Below, piece after piece: positions 16,452-25,003 of a stretch of 25,721 bases of DNA. Source of the stretch: Hebobacterum sp964559435 (GTDB lineage Bacteria > Armatimonadota > Hebobacteria > Hebobacterales > Hebobacteraceae). The notes beneath the pieces were generated by a model. It searched no databases, was not told where the DNA came from, and saw only the letters and a list, made by a program, of their open reading frames with translations. The position numbers and the translations under genes are program-made. Positions within the stretch are counted from its first letter, which is position 1; every line of letters starts with the position of its first letter. The DNA lies in contig CAZLHI010000043.1 of assembly GCA_964559435.1 (NCBI GenBank), positions 1 through 25,721 of the forward strand. The letters run 5' to 3'.

Positions 16452-18605
16452 TCAGCGCCGGCTCGGGCCGCGTCGGGGGCGCCTCCTCTGGCCGCTCCCG
16501 CGCCCACTGGAGGCGCGCGCCTCGGCCTCGCCGGTGCGTGGCAGCAGGTCCTTGCGGCTCAGACGCACCTTGCCCTGCGGGTCGATCTCGATGACACGTA
16601 CGGGCACTTCATCTCCCATATGGAGGACGTCCTCCACGCGCTCAATGCGCTCCCGGGCAATCTGGGAGATGTGCAGTAGCCCATCGCGGCCGGGCAGCAA
16701 CTCGAGGAACGCGCCGAAGGGAGTGATGCGGACCACCTTTCCGACGTAGGTCTCGCCCACTCTCAGATCCCGCGTCAGATCCTCGATGCACTTCACGGCC
16801 TTCTCTCCGGAGACCTGGTCCGGGGCTGCGATGAACACTCGCCCTTCCTGCTCGATGTCGATCTTGCAGTCGAAGTCTGCCTCGAGCTTTCGGATCATCT
16901 TCCCCCCCGGCCCGATGACGTCGCCGATCTTCTCGGGGTCTATCTCCAACGTGAACACGCGCGGCGCGTGCGGCGCAAGCTCGGCCCTCGGCTCCGCGAT
17001 AGTCTGGGACATCGTGTCCAGCAGAAATTCTCGTGCGCGCTTCGATTGAGCCAGCGCCTCGCGGAGTGTTTCCACCGACAGGCCCTCGAGCTTGACGTCC
17101 ATCTGGAGAGCGGTCACTCCCTCTCTCGTGCCGGCGACTTTGAGGTCCATGTCACCGTTGAAATCCTCAACGCCCTGGATGTCGGTCAGCAGCCTGTACC
17201 TATCGCCGTCGATTATCATCCCAATGGAGATCCCAGCGATGGCGCTCTTGATCGGAACGCCCGCGTCCATGAGGGCGAGGCTGCTGCCGCAGACGCTGGC
17301 CATCGAGCTGGAGCCGTTGCTCTCCAGCACCTCCGAAACGACCCGAACGGTATACGGGAACTCCTCCTCCTCGGCCAGGGTCGGCACGACCGCATGCTCC
17401 ACGAGGGATCCGTGGCCGAGGTCGCGCCGACTCGGCCCTCGTATCGGCCTCACCTCCCCAACGCTATAGGGCGGGAAGTTATAGTGGTGCATGAACCGTT
17501 TCGACTCGACCACACCGAGGTCGTCGATCAGCTGCTCGTCGCCGACCCCTCCGAGCGTGACCACCGACATCACCTGCGTCTGGCCGCGTGTGAACAGCGC
17601 CGATCCGTGCGAGCGCGGCAGCAATCCCACCTCGCATGAGACCGGCCTTATTTCCTCCGGGCTCCTTCCGTCGGGCCGCCGATTCTCGTCCAAGATCAGC
17701 CCTCGAAGCTCCGTTTCCGTCTGCTCTTCCAGGGCTGCCCGAATCTCCGGCATTCGCTCGGGGAACTGATCCGCAAGATTCGTCTGCAGTTGCTCCAGTA
17801 TCTCAGACGTGGCCTGCTCTCGGGCCTTCTTGTCTGGGTGCTGCATCGCCTGTCGAATGGTCGCTGAGAAGCCAGCTATTGCGGATCGAACATCTGCGCC
17901 GATCTCAAGCGCCGCGAAGTCCACCTTCTCTTTGCCGGACGCCGCAGCCAGACCCCGCTGCATCTCGATGATCTGCTCCGCGTACGGGATGGCAAAGGCT
18001 ATTGCATCGCCAACGGCGCTCTCCGGAAGCTGGTCGGCCATTCCTTGCAGCATCACCACGCCGCTCGGGCTCACCGCGACCGTAAGGTCGAGGTCGCTCT
18101 GATCGCGCTCCGCGTAGGTAGGATTGACCACGAACCTGCCGTCCACCCGCCCCACTCGCACGGCGCCCACCGGGCCGAGGAAAGGCACGGATGAGACAGA
18201 GAGCGCGGCTGAGGCCCCTACCATGGCGGGAATGTCCGCCGCGTTCTCAAGATCAGCAGATAAGACGGTCGCAACGAGCTGTATGTCGTTGCGAAACCCC
18301 TTGGGGAAGAGCGGCCGAATGGAACGGTCGATGCGTCGGGCGGAGAGAATGGCGTTCTCGCTGGGGCGTCCCTCTCGCCGGATGTATCGGACTCCCGGTA
18401 TCTTGCCGGCCGCATACATCTTCTCTTCGAAGTCGACGAGAAGGGGAAAGAAGTCGATACCCTCGCGCGGCGGGGCCATCGCCACAGTGACGAGTATGAT
18501 CGTATCGCTCAGCCGTACGCAGACTGCACCGTCAGCCTGCTTCGCCAACGTACCAGTTTCGACGGAGATCGGCCTGCCGTCGAGATCACGCTGTTCTATT
18601 GCCAC
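16452..18605 (-). CDS. pnp: Polyribonucleotide nucleotidyltransferase (PNPase)
   Basis: 717 residues from GTG at 18605. This start is chosen because AGGAG lies six bases upstream and the family's conserved N-terminus begins here; the frame extends 64 codons further with no similarity. PNPase degrades RNA phosphorolytically 3' to 5'. Order: first RNase PH domain with RREGRPSENAIL and RSIRPLFPKGF; an all-helical linker; second RNase PH domain with DGRSPEEIRPV, GSALFTRGQTQ, SNGSSSMASVCGSSLALMDA and the catalytic-site DFNGDMDLKVAG. A KH domain (IGDVIGPGGKMIRKLE) and an S1 domain (GKVVRITPFGAFLELLPGRDGLLHIS) follow, then a short basic Arg-rich tail. The usual FFRR loop reads YIRR here. It follows rpsO, the classic arrangement, separated by a 255-base leader. 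Confidence 0.97.
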   Translation of the reverse strand: MAIEQRDLDGRPISVETGTLAKQADGAVCVRLSDTIILVTVAMAPPREGIDFFPLLVDFEEKMYAAGKIPGVRYIRREGRPSENAILSARRIDRSIRPLFPKGFRNDIQLVATVLSADLENAADIPAMVGASAALSVSSVPFLGPVGAVRVGRVDGRFVVNPTYAERDQSDLDLTVAVSPSGVVMLQGMADQLPESAVGDAIAFAIPYAEQIIEMQRGLAAASGKEKVDFAALEIGADVRSAIAGFSATIRQAMQHPDKKAREQATSEILEQLQTNLADQFPERMPEIRAALEEQTETELRGLILDENRRPDGRSPEEIRPVSCEVGLLPRSHGSALFTRGQTQVMSVVTLGGVGDEQLIDDLGVVESKRFMHHYNFPPYSVGEVRPIRGPSRRDLGHGSLVEHAVVPTLAEEEEFPYTVRVVSEVLESNGSSSMASVCGSSLALMDAGVPIKSAIAGISIGMIIDGDRYRLLTDIQGVEDFNGDMDLKVAGTREGVTALQMDVKLEGLSVETLREALAQSKRAREFLLDTMSQTIAEPRAELAPHAPRVFTLEIDPEKIGDVIGPGGKMIRKLEADFDCKIDIEQEGRVFIAAPDQVSGEKAVKCIEDLTRDLRVGETYVGKVVRITPFGAFLELLPGRDGLLHISQIARERIERVEDVLHMGDEVPVRVIEIDPQGKVRLSRKDLLPRTGEAEARASSGRGSGQRRRPRRGPSRR

Positions 18606-18860
18606 TATTGCTCCTGCTCTGGGTGCGCTCGCAGGAAAGCTGCCATTCGGCGGCCCCTTCCCCAGACAGGAACATCTCCTGCACCTATGTCTGCCGACAC
18701 CCCTCGAGGGTGCACTGCCTAAGGCTGTCCAGAGGTCAGCTTCCGGCACACATCGGTTCAGGACAGTCCCCGGAGAAGACCCGCCCGCCGCTGTCAACGC
18801 TCTCTGCGGCGCCTCCCGTTTGGTTTTGAAAGATCGCGCGTTGCGAGCGGCCCGGTTAGT
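18606..18860 (-). promoter_or_regulatory. 255-base rpsO-pnp intergenic leader with hairpins
   Basis: No gene is visible. Two small hairpins can be drawn on the minus-strand RNA: CACCC/GGGTG (18698-18702 with 18708-18712) and CAGGA/TCCTG (18667-18671 with 18677-18681). In Escherichia coli the corresponding leader is cut by RNase III and mediates pnp autoregulation. A similar role here is an inference from position and length only. Confidence 0.3.
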
Positions 18861-19151
18861 CTAAAGCCGCCGGACCCTCGTCTTGTCACGCAGTCCCAGC
18901 TTGGCGACCAGGCCTCGGTAGCGGTCTACGTCCGCCCTGCTGAGGTAGTCTAGAAGCCGCTGCCGCCGCCCGATCATGATGAGCATTCCGCGCCGAGAAT
19001 GATGGTCCTTCTTGTGCTGGCGCAGATGCTCCTGTAGTTGGTTTATCCGCGCGGTCAGAAGCGCGACTTGCACTTCTGGCGATCCGGTATCGCTGGGATG
19101 AAGACGGTTATCCGCAACGATGCCTTCCTTCTGTTCCTTCACAAGCGGCAC
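18861..19151 (-). CDS. rpsO: 30S ribosomal protein S15
   Basis: 96 residues from GTG at 19151, with AGGAG six bases upstream. S15 binds 16S rRNA early in assembly of the 30S platform and contributes to bridge B4 with the 50S subunit. The family core is fully conserved: DTGSPEVQVALLTARI (about 21-36), HKKDHHSRRGMLIMIGRRQRLLDYL (about 46-70) and YRGLVAKLGLR. It is about seven residues longer than the usual 88-89 because of a basic C-terminal extension (DKTRVRRL). It ends with TAG. It lies between ribF and pnp in the operon; an upstream GC-rich hairpin may be a regulatory leader. Confidence 0.97.
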   Translation of the reverse strand: MPLVKEQKEGIVADNRLHPSDTGSPEVQVALLTARINQLQEHLRQHKKDHHSRRGMLIMIGRRQRLLDYLSRADVDRYRGLVAKLGLRDKTRVRRL

Positions 19152-19187
19152 CGTCCGCTCCTCTCCTCAGTTCTCTAGTCGCTCAAA

Positions 19188-19208
19188 CGCCCGAACCAGG
19201 CCCGGGCG
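19188..19208 (-). promoter_or_regulatory. GC-rich hairpin in the rpsO leader
   Basis: On the minus-strand RNA, CGCCCG (19203-19208 strand-reversed) pairs with CGGGCG (19188-19193) across a 9-base loop and is followed by TTTGAG. It sits in the 83 bases between ribF and rpsO. It could be a weak terminator/attenuator or an S15 autoregulatory site, since S15 represses its own mRNA in several bacteria. The sequence alone does not decide. Confidence 0.35.
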
Positions 19209-19234
19209 GGGACGGTCGAGCATAACATATCCTG

Positions 19235-20170
19235 CTAGTCATGTAAAGAAACGAGGATCTCTCTGGCGCGCCCACAGTCCCATTGGATTTGCTCGGCCAA
19301 CGCGCTCGGAGAGGGGAAGTTCCGGTCCCTCCTCAAGCGAGCCACCAATTCCGCGCGAAGCACACGACCCACCAGATCAACGCGGCGGCCAGGCTCCAAC
19401 ACATGGACTTCCACGCGTCTATCCTCTGAACCACCAAATGTCGGTCTTGAGCCGATATAGGCCACCGCCGGCCGGAGCTTCCTTTGACCTGCACGGCCGG
19501 CGTAGACACCGTCGCCTGGCACGAGCTTCGTCTCGGGAACATCGAGATTGGCCGTCGGGAAGCCGAGCTTCCCACCCACACCGTCGCCCGCAACCACTCC
19601 TCCGCTCAGGCCGTAAGGCCGCCCGAGCAGCTCGTTTGCCGCCGGGACCCGCCCCCTCATCAGAAGGTCGCGGATTCGCGTGCTGCTCACCTTCCTTCCC
19701 TTCACCACCACGGACGGCACCATTGTAACGCCAAACCCGAGCACATCCTCCAGCTTCTGCAGCAGCCGCGGTGTCCCGCGGCCTCCCGCGCCGAAGCGCC
19801 ACTTCTCTCCGACGACGACGCATTGTGCGCGCAGTCGGTGCACCAGGGTTTCTTCCACAAATCTCTCTGCCGGCATACGGGCCAGCGGCCCGTCGAATCT
19901 CGCGACGATGCTGAGTTCCGCCCCGAGACCCCGCAGCAGTCCCAGCTTCTCTTCCGTCGTCGTCAGCAGCAGAGGAGGACCCATCGGGTTGATCACGGCA
20001 TCGGGATGGGGCTCGAAGGTAAGCACGCCGGGGACGAGTCCCCTCCGCTTGGCGATACGCACGGCCGCGCTGACGACTGCTTGGTGCCCAAGGTGCACCC
20101 CGTCGAAAACGCCAAGCGCCAAGCACAAAGGCCGCCGCAGTCTCCTTTCCAGGCCGTAAAGCACCCTCAC
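19235..20170 (-). CDS. ribF: Bifunctional riboflavin kinase / FAD synthetase
   Basis: 311 residues from GTG at 20170, which overlaps the truB stop as GTGA. It phosphorylates riboflavin to FMN and adenylates FMN to FAD in the cytoplasm. The N-terminal nucleotidyltransferase domain has GVFDGVHLGHQ (20-30), TFEPHPD and the loop GRKVSSTRIRDLL (about 163-175). The C-terminal kinase domain has LGRPYGLSGGVV, GKLGFPTANLD (about 201-211), DGVYAG and a family-typical RRDRNFPSPSALAEQI end. The length is normal. Its place between truB and rpsO is common in several bacterial lineages, and the 4-bp overlap suggests translational coupling to truB. Confidence 0.96.
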   Translation of the reverse strand: MRVLYGLERRLRRPLCLALGVFDGVHLGHQAVVSAAVRIAKRRGLVPGVLTFEPHPDAVINPMGPPLLLTTTEEKLGLLRGLGAELSIVARFDGPLARMPAERFVEETLVHRLRAQCVVVGEKWRFGAGGRGTPRLLQKLEDVLGFGVTMVPSVVVKGRKVSSTRIRDLLMRGRVPAANELLGRPYGLSGGVVAGDGVGGKLGFPTANLDVPETKLVPGDGVYAGRAGQRKLRPAVAYIGSRPTFGGSEDRRVEVHVLEPGRRVDLVGRVLRAELVARLRRDRNFPSPSALAEQIQWDCGRAREILVSLHD

Positions 20171-21084
20171 GTCTGGGTAGCTCCTTCTCCGGCCAGGACG
20201 ACTTTCGGCTGCAATCTCCCCCCGCCCAGGACCTCACCCAGGCCGAGAAACGTGGCTTCTGGTCCGTAGACCCGAATCGGCCACGTCTCGGCACGGCCGG
20301 CGAAGAGGCTCCTCCCGTGCACGAAGGAGCGCGCGCCGGCCCCGCCCAGATGCAGCTTGGGGAGGTGAGCCAAGGGCCAGTCAGGCGGCAGGACGCAAGC
20401 ATCCGGTCCCCGGCGCTCCCAGCACTCCGCCAGCTCCTCCAGGGTGAACGCAGAGGCGAGCTCGAATCTCCCCGCGCGAGTCCGCAGGAGGAAATGGAGG
20501 TATGCTCCGCACCCGGCGGCCACACCTAGATCATCGGCCAGCACGCGCACGTACGTGCCGGTGCTACACACCACGTCGAGGGTCGCCCGCGCCCTCTCAC
20601 CGGACACGAAGTCGACGAGGTCCAGCGAGCGAATCGTCACCCGCCTCGGCCGACCCTTCGTCGGCATGCCCGCCCGCGCCTTCTGGTGCGAACGCACTCC
20701 GCCGACCTTCGCCGCCGAGAAAGAGGGAGGAGTCTGCTCAAGCTCGCCCACGAAGCTGCACAGCATGCGGCCCAGGTCGGGCTCAGTCAAGCTGCTGCCG
20801 TCACCCGTGGAGACCACCTGCCCCTCCGCGTCGAGTGTGTCAGTGCGAATGCCGAAGATGATCTCTGCCCGATAGCCTTTGTCCGGTCCGCCTGCGAACT
20901 GGAACAGGCGTGTGGCGCGTCCGACTGAGACCGGCAGAACGCCGGCCGCGGCCGGATCGAGAGTGCCCAGATGGCCGGCGCGACTGACACCGAGGCATGC
21001 CCGAACCCACGCCACGATGTCATGTGAGGTCATGCCCGGCGGCTTAAGGATGTTTATGAAACCGTCACACCCCATCCTGTTCAT
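20167..21084 (-). CDS. truB: tRNA pseudouridine(55) synthase
   Basis: 305 residues from ATG at 21084. A second ATG at 21075 and a TTG at 21102 are possible; none has a clear Shine-Dalgarno, as expected for a start lying inside the end of the previous gene. It isomerises U55 in the T-loop of tRNAs. The family N-terminus is DGFINILKPPGMTSHDIV, and the catalytic Asp43 lies in GHLGTLDPAAAGVL. Further motifs are KGYRAEIIFGIRTDTLDAEG, QTPPSFSAAKVGG and CSTGTYVRVLADDLG. A C-terminal segment of about 60 residues follows. The start overlaps the nrnA stop by 20 bp and its stop overlaps ribF. Confidence 0.96.
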   Translation of the reverse strand: MNRMGCDGFINILKPPGMTSHDIVAWVRACLGVSRAGHLGTLDPAAAGVLPVSVGRATRLFQFAGGPDKGYRAEIIFGIRTDTLDAEGQVVSTGDGSSLTEPDLGRMLCSFVGELEQTPPSFSAAKVGGVRSHQKARAGMPTKGRPRRVTIRSLDLVDFVSGERARATLDVVCSTGTYVRVLADDLGVAAGCGAYLHFLLRTRAGRFELASAFTLEELAECWERRGPDACVLPPDWPLAHLPKLHLGGAGARSFVHGRSLFAGRAETWPIRVYGPEATFLGLGEVLGGGRLQPKVVLAGEGATQT

Positions 21085-22066
21085 CTGGCCGGCACAGGGC
21101 AACTCGCACTGCTGTGAGGATCCGGTCCCGGACCACGTTGGCCGTGCCAGGGATAGTGCAGCCAGCGGCCATCGCGTGCCCGCCGCCGCCGAACCCGAGC
21201 GCGACTTCGCTGACGTCTACACTGCCGTCTGATCGCAGGCTCACGCGAACAGCGTCGTCGTTTGGCTCGACGAGTAGGATTGCCACGCGCGGCCCCCCTA
21301 TCGCCCGAAGGTGATCGATTATTCCTTCAGTGTCGCCGGGCGCGGCCCCAGTGCTCTCGAAGTCCTCGGGACGCAGAACCGAAATCACGACCTGCCCATC
21401 GAGATCAGAAGACAGCCGCGAGAGAGCGATGCCGAGAAGATGCGTCGCTTCCACAGATCTCTCCTCATACACCCTCCGTGCGACCTGATGGGGATCGGCG
21501 CCGGCTGCCACGAGCTCGGCTGCAATTCGCAGAGAGTCAGCGGTCGTGTTTCCGTAGCAGAACCGCCCTGTGTCCGTGAGCACACCTGTATACAGGCAGG
21601 TGCTGATTTCATCGTCCAGAGAGACGCCCATGCCACCCAGCAGATGATAGACTATCTCAGCCGTCGCCCCGGCGGCGGGATCGATCAGCCGCTCGTTGCC
21701 AAAGGCCTGCTCTGTGTCATGATGGTCGATGTCTATGAGCTGAGGCAGGCCAGCGAACGTCTCGGCCAGTCTCCCAACGCGTGACAGCCCGTCGCAGTCG
21801 ACCACGATGCCCAGGTCGGCCCGCCAGTCGGGTGGCTGCGACAAGACTCGGGCAGCGGCTGGCAGGAACGAATAGCTCGCGGGGATCGGGTCGGCGGAGA
21901 GCGCAGCGGCTCGACGCCCCATCTTCTCCAGCGCCAGCGAGAGGCCCAGCAGACACCCCAGTGCGTCGCCGTCTGGCCGGATGTGAGTGCCGACATAGAT
22001 ACCCCTACTGCTCTCTATCAGCCGAATCGCCCGCTTCTGAGCGCGAGCCGTCTCCCTCTTCCTCAT
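21065..22066 (-). CDS. nrnA: DHH-family bifunctional oligoribonuclease / PAP phosphatase NrnA-like
   Basis: 333 residues from ATG at 22066. NrnA degrades 2-5 nt nanoRNAs from the 5' or 3' side and dephosphorylates 3'-phosphoadenosine 5'-phosphate. Metal ligands of the DHH domain are visible: H28-x-R-x-D32-x-D34 (THIRPDGDALG), D90 (VVDCDG) and D114-H115-H116 (DIDHHDT), then TGVLTDTGRF. The DHHA1 substrate-binding domain ends with GFGGGGHAMAAG (about 291-302). The distance from Met1 to H28 is normal, which supports this start although it overlaps rbfA by 62 bp. Co-location with rbfA, truB and pnp fits RNA turnover. Confidence 0.93.
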   Translation of the reverse strand: MRKRETARAQKRAIRLIESSRGIYVGTHIRPDGDALGCLLGLSLALEKMGRRAAALSADPIPASYSFLPAAARVLSQPPDWRADLGIVVDCDGLSRVGRLAETFAGLPQLIDIDHHDTEQAFGNERLIDPAAGATAEIVYHLLGGMGVSLDDEISTCLYTGVLTDTGRFCYGNTTADSLRIAAELVAAGADPHQVARRVYEERSVEATHLLGIALSRLSSDLDGQVVISVLRPEDFESTGAAPGDTEGIIDHLRAIGGPRVAILLVEPNDDAVRVSLRSDGSVDVSEVALGFGGGGHAMAAGCTIPGTANVVRDRILTAVRVALCRPDEQDGV

Positions 22067-22403
22067 GTCGGATCTGATCCAGCAGGTCTAACGTGTGCGC
22101 GCCCCGCGCGAGCGATCTGTCCACCTCGAACTCCAGCAGCGGCATGGGCCGCAAGTGCAGCGCCCTCATGAGCTCAGAGCGAATGAATCCGGCCGCGCTT
22201 CTGAGGCCGGCCAGCGCCTCGGACTCGGACTCGTCATCCCTCACGAGACTCACAAACACGCGAGCATGCCGAAGATCGGGGCTGGCGTCAACCTCCGTCA
22301 CCGTCACCATACCAACCCTCGGATCCTTCAGCTTTCGCTGGAGGACGATGCTGATCTCCGATCGCAGCAGTTTCTGCACACGCTCAATCCGCTGGGAAGC
22401 CAT
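22005..22403 (-). CDS. rbfA: 30S ribosome-binding factor A
   Basis: 132 residues from ATG at 22403. RbfA is a KH-like fold protein that helps mature the 5' end of 16S rRNA in the 30S subunit and matters in cold adaptation. The family pattern is clear: RIERVQKLLRSEISIVLQRKLKDPRVGMVTVTEVDASPDLRHARVFVSL over the first 53 residues, then LRSAAGFIRSELMRALHLRPMPLLEFEVD. The conserved core ends near residue 110. The following acidic tail (EEEGDGSRSEAGDSADREQ) is non-conserved and is the part that overlaps nrnA by 62 bp. It starts 15 bp after ylxP. Confidence 0.95.
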   Translation of the reverse strand: MASQRIERVQKLLRSEISIVLQRKLKDPRVGMVTVTEVDASPDLRHARVFVSLVRDDESESEALAGLRSAAGFIRSELMRALHLRPMPLLEFEVDRSLARGAHTLDLLDQIRHEEEGDGSRSEAGDSADREQ

Positions 22404-22418
22404 GCCGACGCGCTATCC

Positions 22419-22700
22419 TCAGTCGAACTCGAGTTCCTGTTCCAGGAGTGCGACCCGCGGCTCGCCCTCGATCAGGTCAAGCACCTTTGCCATCGTGCGG
22501 TCGAGAAAGGGCCGGTCGTTCGCGACCCCAACGGCAGCCAACTCCGCATAGCGAACCGAGTCGTTTGACCCCACCTCCGCCGCGCTTACGTTGAAGCGAC
22601 CTCTCATGCGGTCAAGCAGGCTCCGGACGACTTGCCGCTTGTCCTTCAGGGTGAGAGCGTCGGTGACCTCCAGCAGGACTCGCAGCGATGCGATATGCAT
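22419..22700 (-). CDS. ylxP: DUF503 / YlxP-like protein
   Basis: 93 residues from ATG at 22700, with GGGAG a few bases upstream. It matches the small DUF503 family found almost always between infB and rbfA: RVLLEVTDALTLKDKRQVVRSLLDRMRGRFNVSAAEVGSND is the conserved first half, with the SLKDKR-like segment reading TLKDKR. The second half contains GVANDRPFLDRTMAKVLDLIE. The family has been linked to ribosome maturation and RNA binding, but its role is not firmly established. It follows infB by 12 bp and precedes rbfA by 15 bp, so it is part of the same operon. Confidence 0.92.
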   Translation of the reverse strand: MHIASLRVLLEVTDALTLKDKRQVVRSLLDRMRGRFNVSAAEVGSNDSVRYAELAAVGVANDRPFLDRTMAKVLDLIEGEPRVALLEQELEFD

Positions 22701-22712
22701 TTCTCCCGGACC

Positions 22713-24869
22713 CTAAAGAACGGCGCGACGGCGCTCCCGCTCCTCCAGGCACTCGATGATGTCCCCCACCTGCACATCGTTGAAGTTCTCCAATACAATG
22801 CCGCATTCGAATCCCTGGCTCATCTCGCTGACATCGTCCTGCAAATGGCGCATGGAGCTGATGCGGCCTTCGTACACAATATCGCCCTGCCGCCTTACTT
22901 TCGCGGCGCCCCCACGGATCATCCTTCCCTCCAGCACATAGCAGCCCGCGATTGTGCCCAGGCGAGATGACTGAAAGAGGGCGCGGACCTCTGCCTGCCC
23001 GACAACGACCTCCTCGACCTTCACCTCCAGCATCCCGGACATCGTGTCCCGCACGTCATCGAGAACGTCGTATATCACCTCGTAGCGCCTGATCTCAACA
23101 TGCTCGTCCGCAGCCAGTCGCTTTGCTTGCGAGTCCGCCCCGACCTGGAAACCGATGATAACAGTCGGCTTGGCGGCCGCGGCCAGGCTCACGTCCGATT
23201 CACTCACATCCCCCACCCCGGAGTGAAGTATGCTCAGGCTCACCTCTTCGTTGCCGATCTGTGAGAGGGCGGCCGAGATAGCCTCGGCTGTCCCCTGGGC
23301 ATCGGCTTTCAGGACCAAGTTCAGCACCTTGGCTTCACCCTCGGCGAAGAGCTGGGACAGCTCGAGCATCGATGTCGGCCCCGTCGCCTGCAGCCCGGCC
23401 TCTCGCAGGCTTTCTCTTTGCTCTTCGGCCAGCGCCCTTGCCTTCTTGTCGCTTTCCACGACGCGGAACAGCTCGCTCGCCTCCGGGACCTCCGAGAGGC
23501 CCATTACTTGCACGGCCATCGATGGCGCGGCCTCCTCCAGGCGGTTGCCTTGGTCGTCCGTCATGGCTCGGACTTTGCCGGCCACGGGTCCGGCGACGAG
23601 GCTGTCCCCGGTGCGCAGGACACCCTCTTGCACAAGCACAGTGGCCAGGCTGCCACGGCGCTTGTCCAGCTCGGCCTCGAGCACGACTCCCTCCGCGGGC
23701 TTATCGCGTTCGGCCCGCAGCTCCCTCATCTCCGACACGAGGAGGATCATCTCCAAGAGATCTTCGATTCCAGTCTTCTCAAGCGCGGAAATCTGAACGT
23801 AGATCGTCTCTCCGCCCCATTCCTCGGCGACAAGCCCCTTCTCCGTGAGCTGCTGCTTGATCGCGTCCGGCGCGGCCGTCGGGCGATCCATTTTGTTGAT
23901 CGCGACGATGATCGGGACGCCGGCAGCCTGCGCGTGGTCGATTGCCTCCAGCGTCTGCGGCATCACGCCGTCGTCCACCGCGACGACGAGGATCACTATA
24001 TCCGTCACCTGCGCGCCGCGCGCCCGCATCGCCGTGAAGGCCTCGTGTCCGGGGGTGTCGATGAAGGTGATGGGTTTCCCATTCACTTCTATCTGGTAGG
24101 CGCCGATGTGCTGCGTGATCTCCCCCGGCTCTTCGGCGGTCACATTGGTCTCACGGATTGCATCCAGCAGCGTCGTCTTGCCGTGGTCCACATGTCCGAG
24201 CACCGTGACGACCGGCGGCCTGGAGGGTGCATCCGGAGGAGCCGTTCTGCGCGGAACGACCTTGATGGGAGGCGGCGCCGGGGCCTCGGCCTCAACCGCG
24301 GCGATCTCCTCAGCCTCTGCCTCCGCCGGAGGCGCCTCGGCCTCGACAAGCTCAGATGGCTCGAGCTCTTCGACGACCTCCGGCTCCTCTATCTCGATCG
24401 TGTAGCCCCATTGCTCGCCGATGAGCGTGGCGAGTTCGGTGGGAAGGACGGCCTCCTCGGAGATCGACTCACCCAGCTCGGCGGCCGCCTTCACAATATT
24501 CTCTGCGTCGGTATCGAGGGCTGTGGCGAATTCTGTAGCCGTGAAAGGCGCTTTGAGCTTGACCTGCTCTTCCTCGCCCTCGGCGGCCTCTCCCTCAACC
24601 ACCGCGGTGGCGGCCTCCGCTTGCTCGCGCACCGGCGGAGCGGCCGGCTGAGGCCTCTCTTTAGCGGCGACCTTCTTCTCCTCCGCTGCGGGGGCCCCGG
24701 CTTCCGCAGCAGCAGTCTCCTCGCCTCCTAGCCGAGCCCTGATCTCGCCGAGATACACAGGGGGGACACTCGAGCTGGCCGTCTTGCCGCCGACCCCCAA
24801 CCCCTCCAGCAGCAGCAGGATTTCCTTGCTCTTTATTCCCAGTTGGTTGGCGAGCTCATAGACTCTCAT
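22713..24869 (-). CDS. infB: Translation initiation factor IF-2
   Basis: 718 residues from ATG at 24869. IF-2 is the GTPase that brings fMet-tRNA to the 30S subunit and promotes subunit joining. An IF2_N module (MRVYELANQLGIKSKEILLLLEGLG, 1-25) is followed by an Ala/Glu/Pro-rich linker. A second IF2_N-like module (about 106-160) and another acidic linker precede the G domain: G1 GHVDHGKT (225-232), G2 region GEITQHIGAY, G3 DTPGH (271-275), G4 NKMD (325-328), G5 SALEKTG. Domains II, C1 and C2 follow, ending with GYECG-type FECGIVLENFNDVQVGD. The N-terminal region is short, so the protein is smaller than the Escherichia coli alpha form. It starts 134 bp after ylxR and stops with TAG. Confidence 0.97.
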   Translation of the reverse strand: MRVYELANQLGIKSKEILLLLEGLGVGGKTASSSVPPVYLGEIRARLGGEETAAAEAGAPAAEEKKVAAKERPQPAAPPVREQAEAATAVVEGEAAEGEEEQVKLKAPFTATEFATALDTDAENIVKAAAELGESISEEAVLPTELATLIGEQWGYTIEIEEPEVVEELEPSELVEAEAPPAEAEAEEIAAVEAEAPAPPPIKVVPRRTAPPDAPSRPPVVTVLGHVDHGKTTLLDAIRETNVTAEEPGEITQHIGAYQIEVNGKPITFIDTPGHEAFTAMRARGAQVTDIVILVVAVDDGVMPQTLEAIDHAQAAGVPIIVAINKMDRPTAAPDAIKQQLTEKGLVAEEWGGETIYVQISALEKTGIEDLLEMILLVSEMRELRAERDKPAEGVVLEAELDKRRGSLATVLVQEGVLRTGDSLVAGPVAGKVRAMTDDQGNRLEEAAPSMAVQVMGLSEVPEASELFRVVESDKKARALAEEQRESLREAGLQATGPTSMLELSQLFAEGEAKVLNLVLKADAQGTAEAISAALSQIGNEEVSLSILHSGVGDVSESDVSLAAAAKPTVIIGFQVGADSQAKRLAADEHVEIRRYEVIYDVLDDVRDTMSGMLEVKVEEVVVGQAEVRALFQSSRLGTIAGCYVLEGRMIRGGAAKVRRQGDIVYEGRISSMRHLQDDVSEMSQGFECGIVLENFNDVQVGDIIECLEERERRRAVL

Positions 24870-25003
24870 CAGACGCTCGCTCTTCCTCCAAATCCTTCGT
24901 CATCCAGTCGCCCGCTCGCCCCGGCCACGTGCCCGCGGCTCCCAAGGACCAACTGCACATCTTTCCTGAGTCGTCCTCCCGGAGCGCGCTGCTGCCTGGC
25001 GGG

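Noticed and set aside
18770..18797. Minus-strand TTGACA upstream of pnp as a promoter
   Set aside because: The sequence 16-18 bp downstream is all G/C-rich with no -10 match.
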